A stretch of DNA of 64,000 bases from Perca fluviatilis (lineage: Eukaryota; Chordata; Actinopteri; Perciformes; Percidae), in NCBI RefSeq assembly GCF_010015445.1, contig NC_053134.1:15618129-15682128 (forward strand). The letters are read 5' to 3'. The notes below the pieces were generated by a model, which saw nothing but the letters and a program-made list of their open reading frames with translations, searched no databases and was not told the origin of the DNA. Shown piece after piece: positions 23,991 to 38,409 of the stretch; within the stretch, counting starts at the first letter, position 1; each line of letters begins with the position of its first letter. The translations under genes were made by a program, and so were the position numbers.

Positions 23991-25900
23991 AATTATCACT
24001 AAATTTCACATACTATACTATGGCTTTTTGATCACTTTTTTCGACATACTATACTATGGCTTTATTATAACTATATTTGACATACGATACTATGGCTCTT
24101 TTATCACTTTATTCGACATGCTATACTATGGTTATATTATCACTATATTTGACATACGATACTATGGCTTTATTGTCACTATATTTGACATACTATACTA
24201 TGGCTTTTTTATCACTTTTATCGACATACTATACTATGACTTTGTTATCACTATATTTGACATACGATACTATGGTTTTTTATCACTTTTTTCGACATAC
24301 TATACTATGGCTTTTTTATCACTTTATTGGACATATGATACTATGGCTTTATTATCACTATTGTTGACATACTATACTATGGCTTTTTGATCACTTTTTC
24401 GACATACTATACTATGGCTTTTTTATCAATTCCTTCAACATACTATACTATGGCTTTTTTCGACATACTATACTATGGTTTATTATCACTATATTTGACA
24501 TACGATACTATGGCTCTTTTATCACTTTATTCGACATGCTATACTATGGATTTTTTATCAATTCATTCAACATACTATACTATGGCTTTTTTCGACATAC
24601 TATGCTATGGCTTTATTATCAATATATTAGACATACGATACTATGGCTTTTTTATCACTTTTTCCGACATACTATATTATGGCTTTATTATAACTATGTT
24701 TGACATACGATACTATGTTTTTTTATCACTTTTTCGACATACTATACTATGGTTTTTTATCACCTTTTCAACATACTATACTATGGCTTTTATCACTTTA
24801 TTCGACATACTATACTATGGCATTTTTATCACTTTTTTTGATATTCTATACTATGGCTCTATTATAACTATATTTGAGATACTATACTATGGCTTTTTTC
24901 GACATACTATACTATGGCTTTATTATCACTAAATTTGACATAGGATACTTTGGCTTTTTGATCACTTTTTTCGACATACTATACTATGGCTTTATTATAA
25001 CTATATTTGACATACGATACTATGGTTTTATTATCACTATATTTGACATACACGCATACCATGGCTTTTTATCACTTTTTTCGCACATACTATACTATGG
25101 CTTTATTATAACTATATTTGACATACTATACTATGGCTTTATTATCACTATATTTGACATACGATACTATGGCTTTTTTATCACTTTTTTTGACATACTA
25201 TACTATGGCTTTATTATCACTATATTTGACATACTATACTATGGCTTTTTTATCACTTTTTTCGACATACTATACTATGGCTTTATTATAACTATATTTG
25301 ACATACTATACTATGGCTTTATTATCACTATATTTGACATACGATACTATGGCTTTTTTATCACTTTTTTCGACATACTATACTATGGCTTTATTATAAC
25401 TATATTTGACATACTATACTATGGCTTTATTATAACTACATTTGACATACGATACTATGGCTATTTTATCACTTTATTCGACATGCTATACTGTGGCTTT
25501 TTTTGACATACTATACTATGGCTTTATTATCACTATATTTAACATACGATACTATGGCTCTTTTATCACTTTATTCGACATGCTATACTATGGCTTTTTT
25601 CGACATACTATACTATGGCTTTTTTATTACTTTATTCGACATATGATACTATGGCTTTATTATGACTATTGTTGACATACTATACTATGGCTTTTTTATC
25701 ACTTTATTCAACATACTATATTATGGCTTTATTATAACTATATTTGACATACGATATTATGGCTCTTTTATCACTTTATTCGACATGCTATACTATGGCT
25801 TTTTTCAACATACTATAGGTACTATGGCTTTTTTTCACTTCATTCGACATACTATACTATGGCTTTTTTCGACATACTATACAATGGCTTTATTATCACT

Positions 25901-26687
25901 AGGGTTGGGTACCGAAACTCGGTGCCAATAGGGAACCGGTGCCGACGTAAACTGTAGTAACGAGACCGAATAAGAACGAAAGTTTCGGTGCCTCATTTCG
26001 GTGCCTGACTTTACACTACACCTGACAGCACGTAACGTTAGCCTACTTTTAGCTAGCAGCTGGATTAAACACCGGTAAAATGCTGACAGCTAACGTTAAA
26101 CAGTGTAAAGTGTGACTGAATTTCACTGTGGAGGACTTCAACAGCGGGATGTAACAGTCTGCAATGCAGCGCTGCAGCAGCTGCCATTGTCGGAATTCAT
26201 AGATATACAGTATGTTTATATGGTCGGACGGTGTGTTCACTTTGCAGCGCCCGCCGTCGGAATTAAACAACACAGACGGTGCGTTCACCCGCACCGGCCG
26301 TGTGTCGGAATTAAACAACACAGACGGTCGTTCCACTTACAGCTGCCATTGTCGGAATTAAACAACACAGACGGTGCATTCACTTAAAACAGGTAGCCTC
26401 GTGGTGCATTCACAGTAATTGTAAAATACCCTTTTCCCATCTGGGGTTCAACAGCAATATACGGTGAAATAAGTTATTGTTATTACATTATTATTAAATC
26501 TTTAATTTTGACCATGGCCTTAGCAATAAACAACGTCACTGACTGTTGTTTACTACCCCTTTGTTTTTCTTCTTTTTTTTTACTTTATTGAAAAGTACCC
26601 GGTTCAGGCAACCGTTTTAGGCACCGGCACCGTTTTTAAAAGTATCGATTAGAATCGGAATCGAAAAACCAAAGGATACCCAACCCT
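25901..26687. mobile_element. hAT-like element inside the array, copy 3 (indel-rich)
   Basis: Same element and same insertion site as copies 1 and 2. From about 26240 onward it carries many one-base gains and losses compared with them, for example in the 47-bp repeats and the right end. The neighbouring array (26.7-27.9 kb) has the same indel noise, which suggests sequence-consensus errors and not biological decay. Confidence 0.8.
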
Positions 26688-29600
26688 AATTATCACTAAA
26701 TTTCACATACTATACTATGGCTTTATGATCACTTTTTCCGACATACTATACTATGGCTTTATTATAACTATATTTGACATAAGATACTATGGCTCTTTTA
26801 TCACTTTTATTCGACATGCTATACTATGGCTTTTTCGACATACTATACTATGGCTTTATTATCACTATATTTGACATACGGTAATATGGCTTTATTGTCA
26901 CTATATTTGACATACTATACTATGGCTTTTGTATCACTTTTATCGACATACTATACCATGACTTTGTTATCACTATATTTGCACATACGGATACTATGGT
27001 TTTATCACTTTTTCGAAATACTATACTATGGCTTTTTAGTACTTGACATATTATACACATATGTATTTAATTACTATGGCTTTATACTCAATGTTTTACA
27101 TCCCTTTTTTCCTACTAATAACTTACTATACTACGCCTTTTTTATCAATTCATTCAACATACTATACTATGGCTTTTTTTCTCGACATACTATACTATGG
27201 TTTATTATCCTATATTTGACATAAGTAATACTATGGCTCTTTTATCACTCTTTATTCGACATGCCATACTATGGATTTTTATCAATTCATTCAACATACT
27301 ATACTATGGCTTTTTTCGGACATACTATGCTATGGCTTTATTATCAATATATTAGACATACGATACTATGGCTTTTTATCACTTTTCCGACATAATATAT
27401 TATGGCCTTTATTATAACTATGTTTGACATACCATACTTTGTTTTTTTACCCACTTTTCGCACATACTATACTATGGTTTTTTATCACCTTTTTCAACAT
27501 ACTATAGTATGGCTTTTTATCACATTATTCGACATACTATACTATGGCATTTTTATCACTTTTTCGATATTCTATACCTATGGCTCTATTATAACTATAT
27601 TTGAGATACTATACTATGGCTTTTTCGACATACCTATACTATGGCTTTATTATAACTAAATTTGACATAACGATACTATGGCTCTTTTATCACTTTATTC
27701 GACATGCTATACCATGGCTTTTTCGGACATACTATACTATGGTTTATTATCACTATATTTGACATATGATACTATGGCTCTTTATCACTTTATTCGCGCA
27801 TATACTATGGATTTTTATCAATTCATTCAACATACTATACTATGGGTTTTTTTCGACATACTATGCTATGGCTTTATTATCAATATATTAGACATAATGA
27901 TACTATGGCTTTTTTATCACTTTTTCCGACATACTATATTATGGCTTTATTATAACTATGTTTGACATACGATACTATGTTTTTTTTATCACTTTTTTCG
28001 ACATACTATACTATGGTTTTTTTATCACCTTTTTCAACATACTATACTATGGCTTTTTATCACTTTATTCGACATACTATACTATGGCATTTTTATCACT
28101 TTTTTCGATATTCTATACTATGGCTCTATTATAACTATATTTGAGATACTATACTATGGCTTTTTTCGACATACTATACTATGGCTTTATTATCACTAAA
28201 TTTGACATAGGATACTTTGGCTTTTTGATCACTTTTTTCGACATACTATACTATGGCTTTATTATAACTATATTTGACATACGATACTATGGTTTTATTA
28301 TCACCTTTTTCAACATACTATAGTATGGCTTTTTATCACTTTATTCGACATACTATACTATGGCATTTTTATCACTTTTTTCGATATTCTATACTATGGC
28401 TCTATTATAACTATATTTGAGATACTATACTATGGCTTTTTTCGACATACTATACTATGGCTTTATTATAACTAAATTTGACATACGATACTATGGCTCT
28501 ATTATAACTATATTTGAGATACTATACTATGGCTTTTTTCGACATACTATACTATGGCTTTATTATAACTAAATTTGACATACGATACTATGGCTCTTTT
28601 ATCACTTTATTCGACATGCTATACTATGGCTTTTTTCGACATACTATACTATGGTTTATTATCACTATATTTGACATATGATACTATGGCTCTTTTATCA
28701 CTTTATTCGACATGCTATACTATGGATTTTTTTATTTCTTTATTATCAATATATTAGACATAACGATACTATGGCTTTTTTATCACTTTTTCCGGACATA
28801 CTATATTATGGCTTTATTATAACTATGTTTGATACCATACTATGTTTTTTTATCACTTTTTCGACATACTATACTATGGTTTTTTATCACCTTTTTCAAC
28901 ATAATATACTATGGCTTTTTATCACTTTATTCGACATACTATACTATGGCATTTTTATCACTTTTTTCGATATTCTATACTATGGCTCTATTATAACTAT
29001 ATTTGAGATACTATACTATGGCTTTTTTCGACATACTATACTATGGCTTTATTATCACTAAATTTGACATAGGATACTTTGGCTTTTTGATCACTTTTTT
29101 CGACATACTATACTATGGCTTTATTATAACTATATTTGACATACGATACTATGGTTTTATTATCACTATATTTGACATACGATACTATGGCTTTTTTATC
29201 ACTTTTTTCGACATACTATACTATGGCTTTATTATAACTATATTTGACATACTATACTATGGCTTTATTATCACTATATTTGACATACGATACTATGGCT
29301 TTTTTATCACTTTTTTTGACATACTATACTATGGCTTTATTATCACTATATTTGACATACGATACTATGGCTTTTTTATCACTTTTTCGACATACTATAC
29401 TATGGCTTTATTATAACTATATTTGACATACTATACTATGGCTTTATTATCACTATATTTGACATACGATACTATGGCTTTTTTATCACTTTTTTCGACA
29501 TACTATACTATGGCTTTATTATAACTATATTTGACATACTATACTATGGCTTTATTATAACTACATTTGACATACGATACTATGGCTATTTTATCACTTT

Positions 29601-30065
29601 ATTCGACATGCTATACTGTGGCTTTTTTTGACATACTATACTATGGCTTTATTATCACTATATTTGACATACTATACTATGGCTTTTTTATCACTTTTAT
29701 CGACATACTATACTATGGCTTTGTTATCACTATATTTGACATACGATACTATGGTTTTTTATCACTTTTTTCGACATACTATACTATGGCTTTTTTATTA
29801 CTTTATTCGACATATGATACTATGGCTTTATTATGACTATTGTTGACATACTATACTATGGCTTTTTTATCACTTTATTCAACATACTATATTATGGCTT
29901 TATTATAACTATATTTGACATACGATATTATGGCTCTTTTATCACTTTATTCGACATGCTATACTATGGCTTTTTTCAACATACTATAGGTACTATGGCT
30001 TTTTTTCACTTCATTCGACATACTATTTTTTGTATTTTCTTTATTATTTACATATGGCTTTGATT

Positions 30066-30856
30066 ATCGTACGAGCTTCGGTGCTAATGAGAACCGGTTA
30101 CCCGACGTGAAACTGTAGTAACGAGACCGAATAAGAACGAAAGTTTCGGTGCCTCATTTCGGTGCCTGACTTTACACTACACCTGACAGCACGTAACGTT
30201 AGCCTACTTTTAGCTAGCAGCTGGATTAAACACCGGTAAAATGCTGACAGCTAACGTTAAACAGTGTAAAGTGTGACTGAATTTCACTGTGGAGGACTTC
30301 AACAGCGGGATGTAACAGTCTGCAATGCAGCGCTGCAGCAGCTGCCATTGTCGGGAATTCATAGATATACAGTATGTTTATATGGTCGGACGGTGTGTTC
30401 ACTTGCAGCTGCCGTCGTCGGAATTAAACAACACAGACGGTGCGTTCACCCGCAGCTGCCGTTGTCGGAATTAAACAACACAGACGGTCGCGTTCACTTA
30501 CAGCTGCCATTGTCGGAATTAAACAACACAGACGGTGCATTCACTTAAAACAGGTAGCCTCGTGGTGCATTCACAGTAATTGTAAAATACCCTTTTCCCA
30601 TCTGGGGTTCAACAGCAATATACTGGTGAAATAAGTTATTGTTATTACATTATTATTAAATCTTTAATTTTGACCATGGCCTTAGCAATAAACAAGTCAC
30701 TGACTGTTGTTTACTACCCTTGTTTTTTTTCTTCTTCTTTTTTTTTTTTTACTTTATTGAAAAGTACCGGTTCAGGCACCGTTTAGGCACCGGCACCGTT
30801 TTAAAAGTATCGATTTAGCACCGGAATCGAAAAAAAACCAAATGATACCCAACCCT
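30066..30856. mobile_element. hAT-like element inside the array, copy 4 (left end damaged)
   Basis: The body and right end match the other copies, but the first ~50 bp are scrambled: the left inverted repeat is unrecognisable before GAACCGG near 30090. The preceding 40 bp (30025-30065) are also not array-like. Either a rearrangement breakpoint or poor consensus. Confidence 0.75.
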
Positions 30857-33800
30857 AATTATCACTAAATTTCACATACTATACTATGGCTTTATGATCA
30901 CTTTTTTCGACATACTATACTATGGCTTTATTATAACTATATTTGACATACGATACTATGGCTCTTTTATCACTTTATTCGACATGCTATACTATGGCTT
31001 TTTTCGACATACTATACTATGGCTTTATTATCACTATATTTGACATACGGTAATATGGCTTTATTGTCACTATATTTGACATACGGTAATATGGCTTTAT
31101 TATCACTATATTTGACATACGGTAATATGGCTTTATTGTCACTATATTTGACATACTATACTATGGCTTTTGTATCACTTTTATCGACATACTATACTAT
31201 GACTTTGTTATCACTATATTTGACATACGATACTATGGTTTTTTATCACTTTTTTCGAAATACTATACTATGGCTTTTTTAGCACTTTATTCGACATATG
31301 ATACTATGGCTTTATTATCACTATTGTTGACATACTATACTATGGCTTTTTGATCACTTTTTTCGACATACTATACTATGGCTTTTTTATCAATTCATTC
31401 AACATACTATACTATGGCTTTTTTATCAATTCATTCAACATACTATACTATGGCTTTTTTCGACATACTATACTATGGTTTATTATCACTATATTTGACA
31501 TACGATACTATGGCTCTTTTATCGCTTTATTCGACATGCTATACTATGGATTTTTTATCAATTCATTCAACATACTATACTATGGCTTTTTTCGACATAC
31601 TATGCTATGGCTTTATTATCAATATATTAGACATACGATACTATGGCTTTTTTATCACTTTTTCCGACATAATATATTATGGCTTTATTATAACTATGTT
31701 TGACATACGATACTATGGTTTTTTTACCACTTTTTTCGACATACTATACTATGGTTTTTTTATCACCTTTTTCAACATACTATAGTATGGCTTTTTATCA
31801 CTTTATTCGACATACTATACTATGGCATTTTTATCACTTTTTTCGATATTCTATACTATGGCTCTATTATAACTATATTTGAGATACTGTACTATGGCTT
31901 TTTTCGACATACTATACTATGGCTTTATTATAACTAAATTTGACATACGATACTATGGCTCTTTTATCACTTTATTCGACATGCTATACTATGGCTTTTT
32001 TCGACATACTATACTATGGCTTTATTGTCACTATATTTGACATACTATACTATGGCTTTTTTATCACTTTTATCGACATACTATACTATGGCTTTGTTAT
32101 CACTATATTTGACATACGATACTATGGTTTTTTATCACTTTTTTCGACATACTATACTATGACTTTTTTATCACTTTATTCGACATATGATACTATGGCT
32201 TTATTATCACTATTGTTGACATACTATACTATGGCTTTTTGATCACTTTTTTCGACATACTATACTATGGCTTTTTTATCAATTCATTCAACATACTATA
32301 CTATGGCTTTTTTCGACATACTATACTATGGTTTATTATCACTATATTTGACATACGATACTATGGCTCTTTTATCACTTTATTCGACATGCTATACTAT
32401 GGCTTTTTTATCAATTCATTCAACATACTATACTATGGCTTTTTTCGACATACTATACTATGGCTTTATTATCAATATATTAGACATACGATACTATGGC
32501 TTTTTTATCACTTTTTCCGACATACTATATTATGGCTTTATTATAACTATGTTTGACATACGATACTATGTTTTTTTTATCACTTTTTTCAACATACTAT
32601 ACTATGGTTTTTTTATCACCTTTTTCAACATACTATACTATGGCTTTTTATCACTTTATTCGACATACTTTACTATGGCATTTTTATCACTTTTTTCGAT
32701 ATTCTATACTATGGCTCTATTATAACTATATTTGAGATACTATACTATGGCTTTTTTCAACATACTATACTATGGCTTTATTATCACTAAATTTAACATA
32801 GGATACTATGGCTTTTTGATCACTTTTTTCGACATACTATATTATGGCTTTATTATAACTACATTTGACATACGATACTATGGCTATTTTATCACTTTAT
32901 TCGACATGCTATACTGTGGCTTTTTTTGACATACTATACTATGGCTTTATTATCACTATATTTGACATACGATACTATGGCTTTTTTATCATTTTTTCCG
33001 ACATACTATACTATGGCTTTATGATCACTATATTTGACATACGATATTATGGCTCTTTTATCGCTTTATTCGACATGCTATAATATGGCTTTTTTCAACA
33101 GACTATACTATGGCTTTTTTATAACTTTATTCGACATACTATACTATGGCTTTATTATCACTATATTTGAGATACTATACTATGGCTTTTTTCGACATAC
33201 TATACTATGGCTTTTTTCGACATGCTATACTATGGCTTTATTATCACTATATTAGACATACGATACTATGGCTTTTTTATCACTTTTTCCGACATACTAT
33301 ATACTATGGCTTTATTATCACTATATTAGACATACTATACTATGGCTCTTTTATCACTTTATTCGACATGCTATACTATGGCTTTTTTCAACATACTATA
33401 CTATGGCTTTTTTATCACTTCATTCGACATACTATACTATGGCTTTTTTCGACATACTATACAATGGCTTTATTATCACTAAATTTGACATACGATACTA
33501 TGGCTTTTTGATCACTTTTTTCGACATACTATACTATGGCTTTATTATAACTATATTTGACATACGATACTATGGCTCTTTTATCACTTTATTCGACATG
33601 CTATACTATGGCTTTTTTCGACATACGATACTATGGTTTTTTTATCACTTTATTCGACATACTATACTATGGCTTTTTTATCACTTTATTCGACATACTA
33701 TACTATGGCTTTTTTTCCACTTTATTCAACATACTATACTATGGCTTTTTTATCACTTTTTTCCATATTCTATACTATGGCTCTATTATAACTATATTTG

Positions 33801-34669
33801 AGATACTATACTATGGCTTTTTTCGACATACTATGCTATGGCTTTTTTATTACTTCATTCGACATACTATACTATGGCTTTTTTATCACATTATTCAACA
33901 TACTATACTATGGCTTTTATTATAACTATATTTGACATACGATATTATGGCTCTTTTATCACTTTATTCGACATACTATACTATGGTTTTTTACCACTTT
34001 TTTTGACATACTATACTATGGCTTTATTTTCACTGTATTTGACATACTATACTATGGCTTTTTGATCGCTTTTTTCGACATACTATACTATGGCTGTTTT
34101 ATCACTTCATTCAACATACTATACTATGGGTTTTTTTATCTCTTCATTCGACATACTATATATGGCTTTTTTCGACATACTATACTATGGCTTTATTATC
34201 ACTATATTTGACATACGATACTATGGCTTTTTGATCACTTTTTTCAACATACTATACTATGGCTTTTTTAGACATACTATACTATGGCTTTATTATAACT
34301 ATATTTGACATACAATACTATGGCTCTTTTATCACTTTATTTGACATGCTATACTATGGCTTCTTTCTCGACATACTATACTATGGCCTTTATTGTCACT
34401 ATATTTGACATACTATACTATGGCTTTTGATTACTTTATTCGACATATGATACTATGGTTTTTTATCACCCTTTTCGACATTCTATACTATTATTGCTTT
34501 TTATCACTTTATTCGACATACTATACTATGGCTTTATTTGTCACTATATTTGAAATACTATACTATGGCTTTTTGATTACTTTATTCGTACTATATGATA
34601 CTATGGTTTTTATTATCTCTTTATTCGACATGCTATACTGTGGCTTTATTATCACTATATTTGACATAA

Positions 34670-34941
34670 TGTTTTGTCTGTTTAGATGTCTGTTTGTCTT
34701 TCCAGGGAATTTTGTCCCTGTTTTTTATTGTGTTTTATGATGTTTTTATTTATCTGTTTTGATTAATAGTTGACCGCTTTCCCCTTTGTCCTCAGTGTTT
34801 TTAGTCCATGTGTTGTATTCCCCTTCCGCTTTTAAGGACCACAATGGAAACAAGCCTTTGGGCTTTATTGTGTTTTTTTATCCTTTTGAACACCTCTTGT
34901 TGATTGTTGTTCAATAAAGTTTTCATTCATTCATTCATTCA
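34670..34941 (+). mobile_element. Retrotransposon 3' tail with CATT repeats, array copy A
   Basis: About 270 bp of non-array sequence starting TGTTTTGTCTGTTTAG and ending in CAATAAAGTTTT followed by (CATT)n. An AATAAA signal plus a short tandem tail is the normal 3' end of many non-LTR retrotransposons, here strongly 5'-truncated. Array phase resumes directly after it. Family not identified. Confidence 0.65.
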
Positions 34942-37900
34942 TACTATACTATGGCTTTTGATCACTTTTATTCGACATACGATACTATGGTTTTATTATC
35001 ACTTTATTCGACATACTATACTATGGCTTTTATTCCACTTTATTCAACATACTATACTATGGCTTTTTATCACTTTTTTCGATATTCTATACTATGGCTT
35101 TATTATCACTATATTTGATATACTATACTATGGCTTTTTTCGACATACTATACCATGGCCTTTTTATCACTTCATTCGACATACTATACTATGGCTTTTT
35201 TTTCGACATACCTATACTATGGCTTTATTATCACTATATTTGACATAATGATACTATGGCTTTATTATCACTATATTTGACATGCAATACAATGGCTTGT
35301 TGATCACTTTTTTCCGACATACTATGCTATGGCTTTTTTATCACTTTCTTCGACATACTTTTAATATGGCTTTTTTATCACTTTTTTCGACATACTATAC
35401 TATGGCTTTATTATCCCTATATTTGACATACTATAATATTGCTTTTTTATCGCTTTATTCAACATACTATACTATGGCTTTTATTATAACTATATTTGAC
35501 ATACAGTTATATATTTTTTCGACATGCTATACTATGGCTTTCTTGATCATACTATACTATGGCTTTTTTATCACTTTTTTCGACATACTATACTATGGCC
35601 TTTTTATCACTTTATTCAACATACTATACTATGGCTTTTTTCGACATACTATACTATGGCCTTTTTATCACTTTATTCGACATACTATACTATGGCTTTT
35701 TTCGACATACTATGCTATGGCTTTTTTATCACTTTATCCGACATACTATACTATGGCTTTATTATCACTGTATTTGACATACGATACTATGGCTTTTTGA
35801 TCACTTTTTTCGACATACTATACTATGGCTTTTTATCACTTTTTCGACATACTATACCATGGCTTTTTTCCGACATACTATGCTATGGCTTTTTTATCAC
35901 TTTATTCGACATACTATGCTATGGCTTTTTTATCACTTTCTTCGATATACTATACTATGGCTGTATTATCACTTCATTCAACATACTATACTATGGCTTT
36001 TTTTTTTCGACATACTATACTATGGTTTTTTATCACTTCTTCAACATACTATATTGGCTTTTTTCGACATACTATACTATGGCTTTATTATCACTATATT
36101 TGACATACGATACTATGGCTTTTTTGATCACTTTTTGACATACTATACCATGGCTTTTTTTAGACATACTATACTATGGCTTTATTATAACTATATTTGA
36201 CATACAATACTATGGCTCTTTTATCACTTTATTTGACATGCTATGGCTCTTTTTCGACATACTATACTATGGCTTTATTGTCACTATATTTGACATACTA
36301 TACTATGGCTTTTTGATTACTTTATTCGGCATATGATACTATGGTTTTTTATCACCTTTTTTCGACATACTAATACTATGGCTTTCTTATCACTATATTG
36401 GACATACTATTCTATGGCTTTTTTATCCCTTTATTCGAGATAATATACTATGGCTTTTTTCCACTTTATTCAACATACTATACTATGGCTTTTTTATCAC
36501 TTTTTTCGATATTCTATACTATGACTTTATTATCACTATATTTGAGATACTATACTATGGCTTTTTTCGACATACTATACTATGGCTTTATTATCACTAT
36601 ATTAGACATACGATACTATGGCTCTTTTATCACTTCATTCGACATGCTATACTATGGATTTTTATCTATTTTTCCGACATACTATACTATGGCTTTATTA
36701 TAACTATATTTGACATAAGATATTATGGCTCTTTTATCACTTTATTCGACATGCTATACTATGGCTTTTTCGACATACTATAGTATGGCTTTTTTTATCA
36801 CTTTTTTTCCACAGACTATACTATGGCTTTTTTATCACATTATTCGCATACTATACTATGGCCTTTTTTATCACTTTATTCGACATACTATACTATGGCT
36901 TTTTTCGACATACTATGCTATGGCTTTTTTATCATTTTATCCGACATACTATACTATGGCTTTATTATCACTGTATTTGACATACGATACTATGGCTTTT
37001 TGATCACTTTTTTCGACATACTATACTATGGCTTTTTTATCACTTTTTTCGACATACTATACCATGGCTTTTTTCGACATACTATGCTATGGCTTTTTTA
37101 TCACTTTATTCGACATACTATGCTATGGCTTTTTTATCACTTTCTTCGATATACTATACTATGGCTGTATTATCACTTCATTCAACATACTATACTATGG
37201 CTTTTTTTCGACATACTATACTATGGCTTTTTATCACTTCATTCAACATACTATATGGACCTTTTTCGACATACTATACTATGGCTTTATTATCACTATA
37301 TTTGACATACGATACTATGGCTTTTTGATCACTTTTTTCGACATACTATACCATGGCTTTTTTAGACATACTATACTATGGCTTTATTATAACTATATTT
37401 GACATACAATACTATGGCTCTTTTATCACTTTATTTGACATGCTATACTATGGCTCTTTTTGACATACTATACTATGGCTTTATTGTCACTATATTTGAC
37501 ATACTAAACTATGGCTTTTTGATTACTTTATTCGACATATGATACTATGGTTTTTTTATCACCTTTTTCGACATACTATACTATGGCTTTCTTATCACTA
37601 TATTGGACATACTATTCTATGGCTTTTTTATCCCTTTATTCGAGATAATATACTATGGCTTTTTTCCACTTTATTCAACATACTATACTATGGCTTTTTT
37701 ATCACTTTTTTCGATATTCTATACTATGACTTTATTATCACTATATTTGAGATACTATACTATGGCTTTTTTCGACATACTATACTATGGCTGTTTTATC
37801 ACTTTTTTCGATATTCTATACTATGACTTTATTGTCACTATATTTGACATACTATACTATGGCTTTTTGATTACTTTATTCGACATATGATACTATGGTT

Positions 37901-38140
37901 TTTTTATCACCTTTTTCGACATTCTATACTATTGCTTTTTTATCACTTTATTCGACATACTATACTATGGCTTTATTGTCACTATATTTGAAATACTATA
38001 CTATGGCTTTTTGATTACTTTATTCGACATATGATACTATGGTTTTTTTATCACCTTTTTCGACATACTATACTATGGCTTTTTTATCACTTTATTCGAC
38101 ATGCTATACTGTGGCTTTATTATCACTATATTTGACATAC

Positions 38141-38409
38141 TGTTTTGTCTGTTTAGATGTCTGTTTGTCTTTCAGGGAATTTTGTCCCTGTTTTTTATTG
38201 TGTTTTATGATGTTTTATTTGTCTGTTTTGATTAATAGTTGACCGCTTTCCCCTTTGTCCTCAGTGTTTTTAGTCCATGTGTTGTATTCCCCTTCCGTTT
38301 TAAGGACCACAATGGAAACAAGCCTTTGGGCTTTATTGTGTTTTTTATCCTTTTGAACACCTCTTGTTGATTGTTGTTCAATAAAGTTTTCATTCATTCA
38401 TTCATTCAT
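38141..38409 (+). mobile_element. Retrotransposon 3' tail, array copy B
   Basis: Nearly identical to copy A apart from single-base differences, with the same array flanks (a GCTATACTGTGGC unit on the left). It was therefore duplicated together with the array. Confidence 0.7.

Noticed and set aside
38215..38397. 60-codon minus-strand ORF repeated identically at 41801-41983
   Set aside because: It is the reverse strand of the CATT-tailed retrotransposon end; its repetition is due to array duplication, not conservation.
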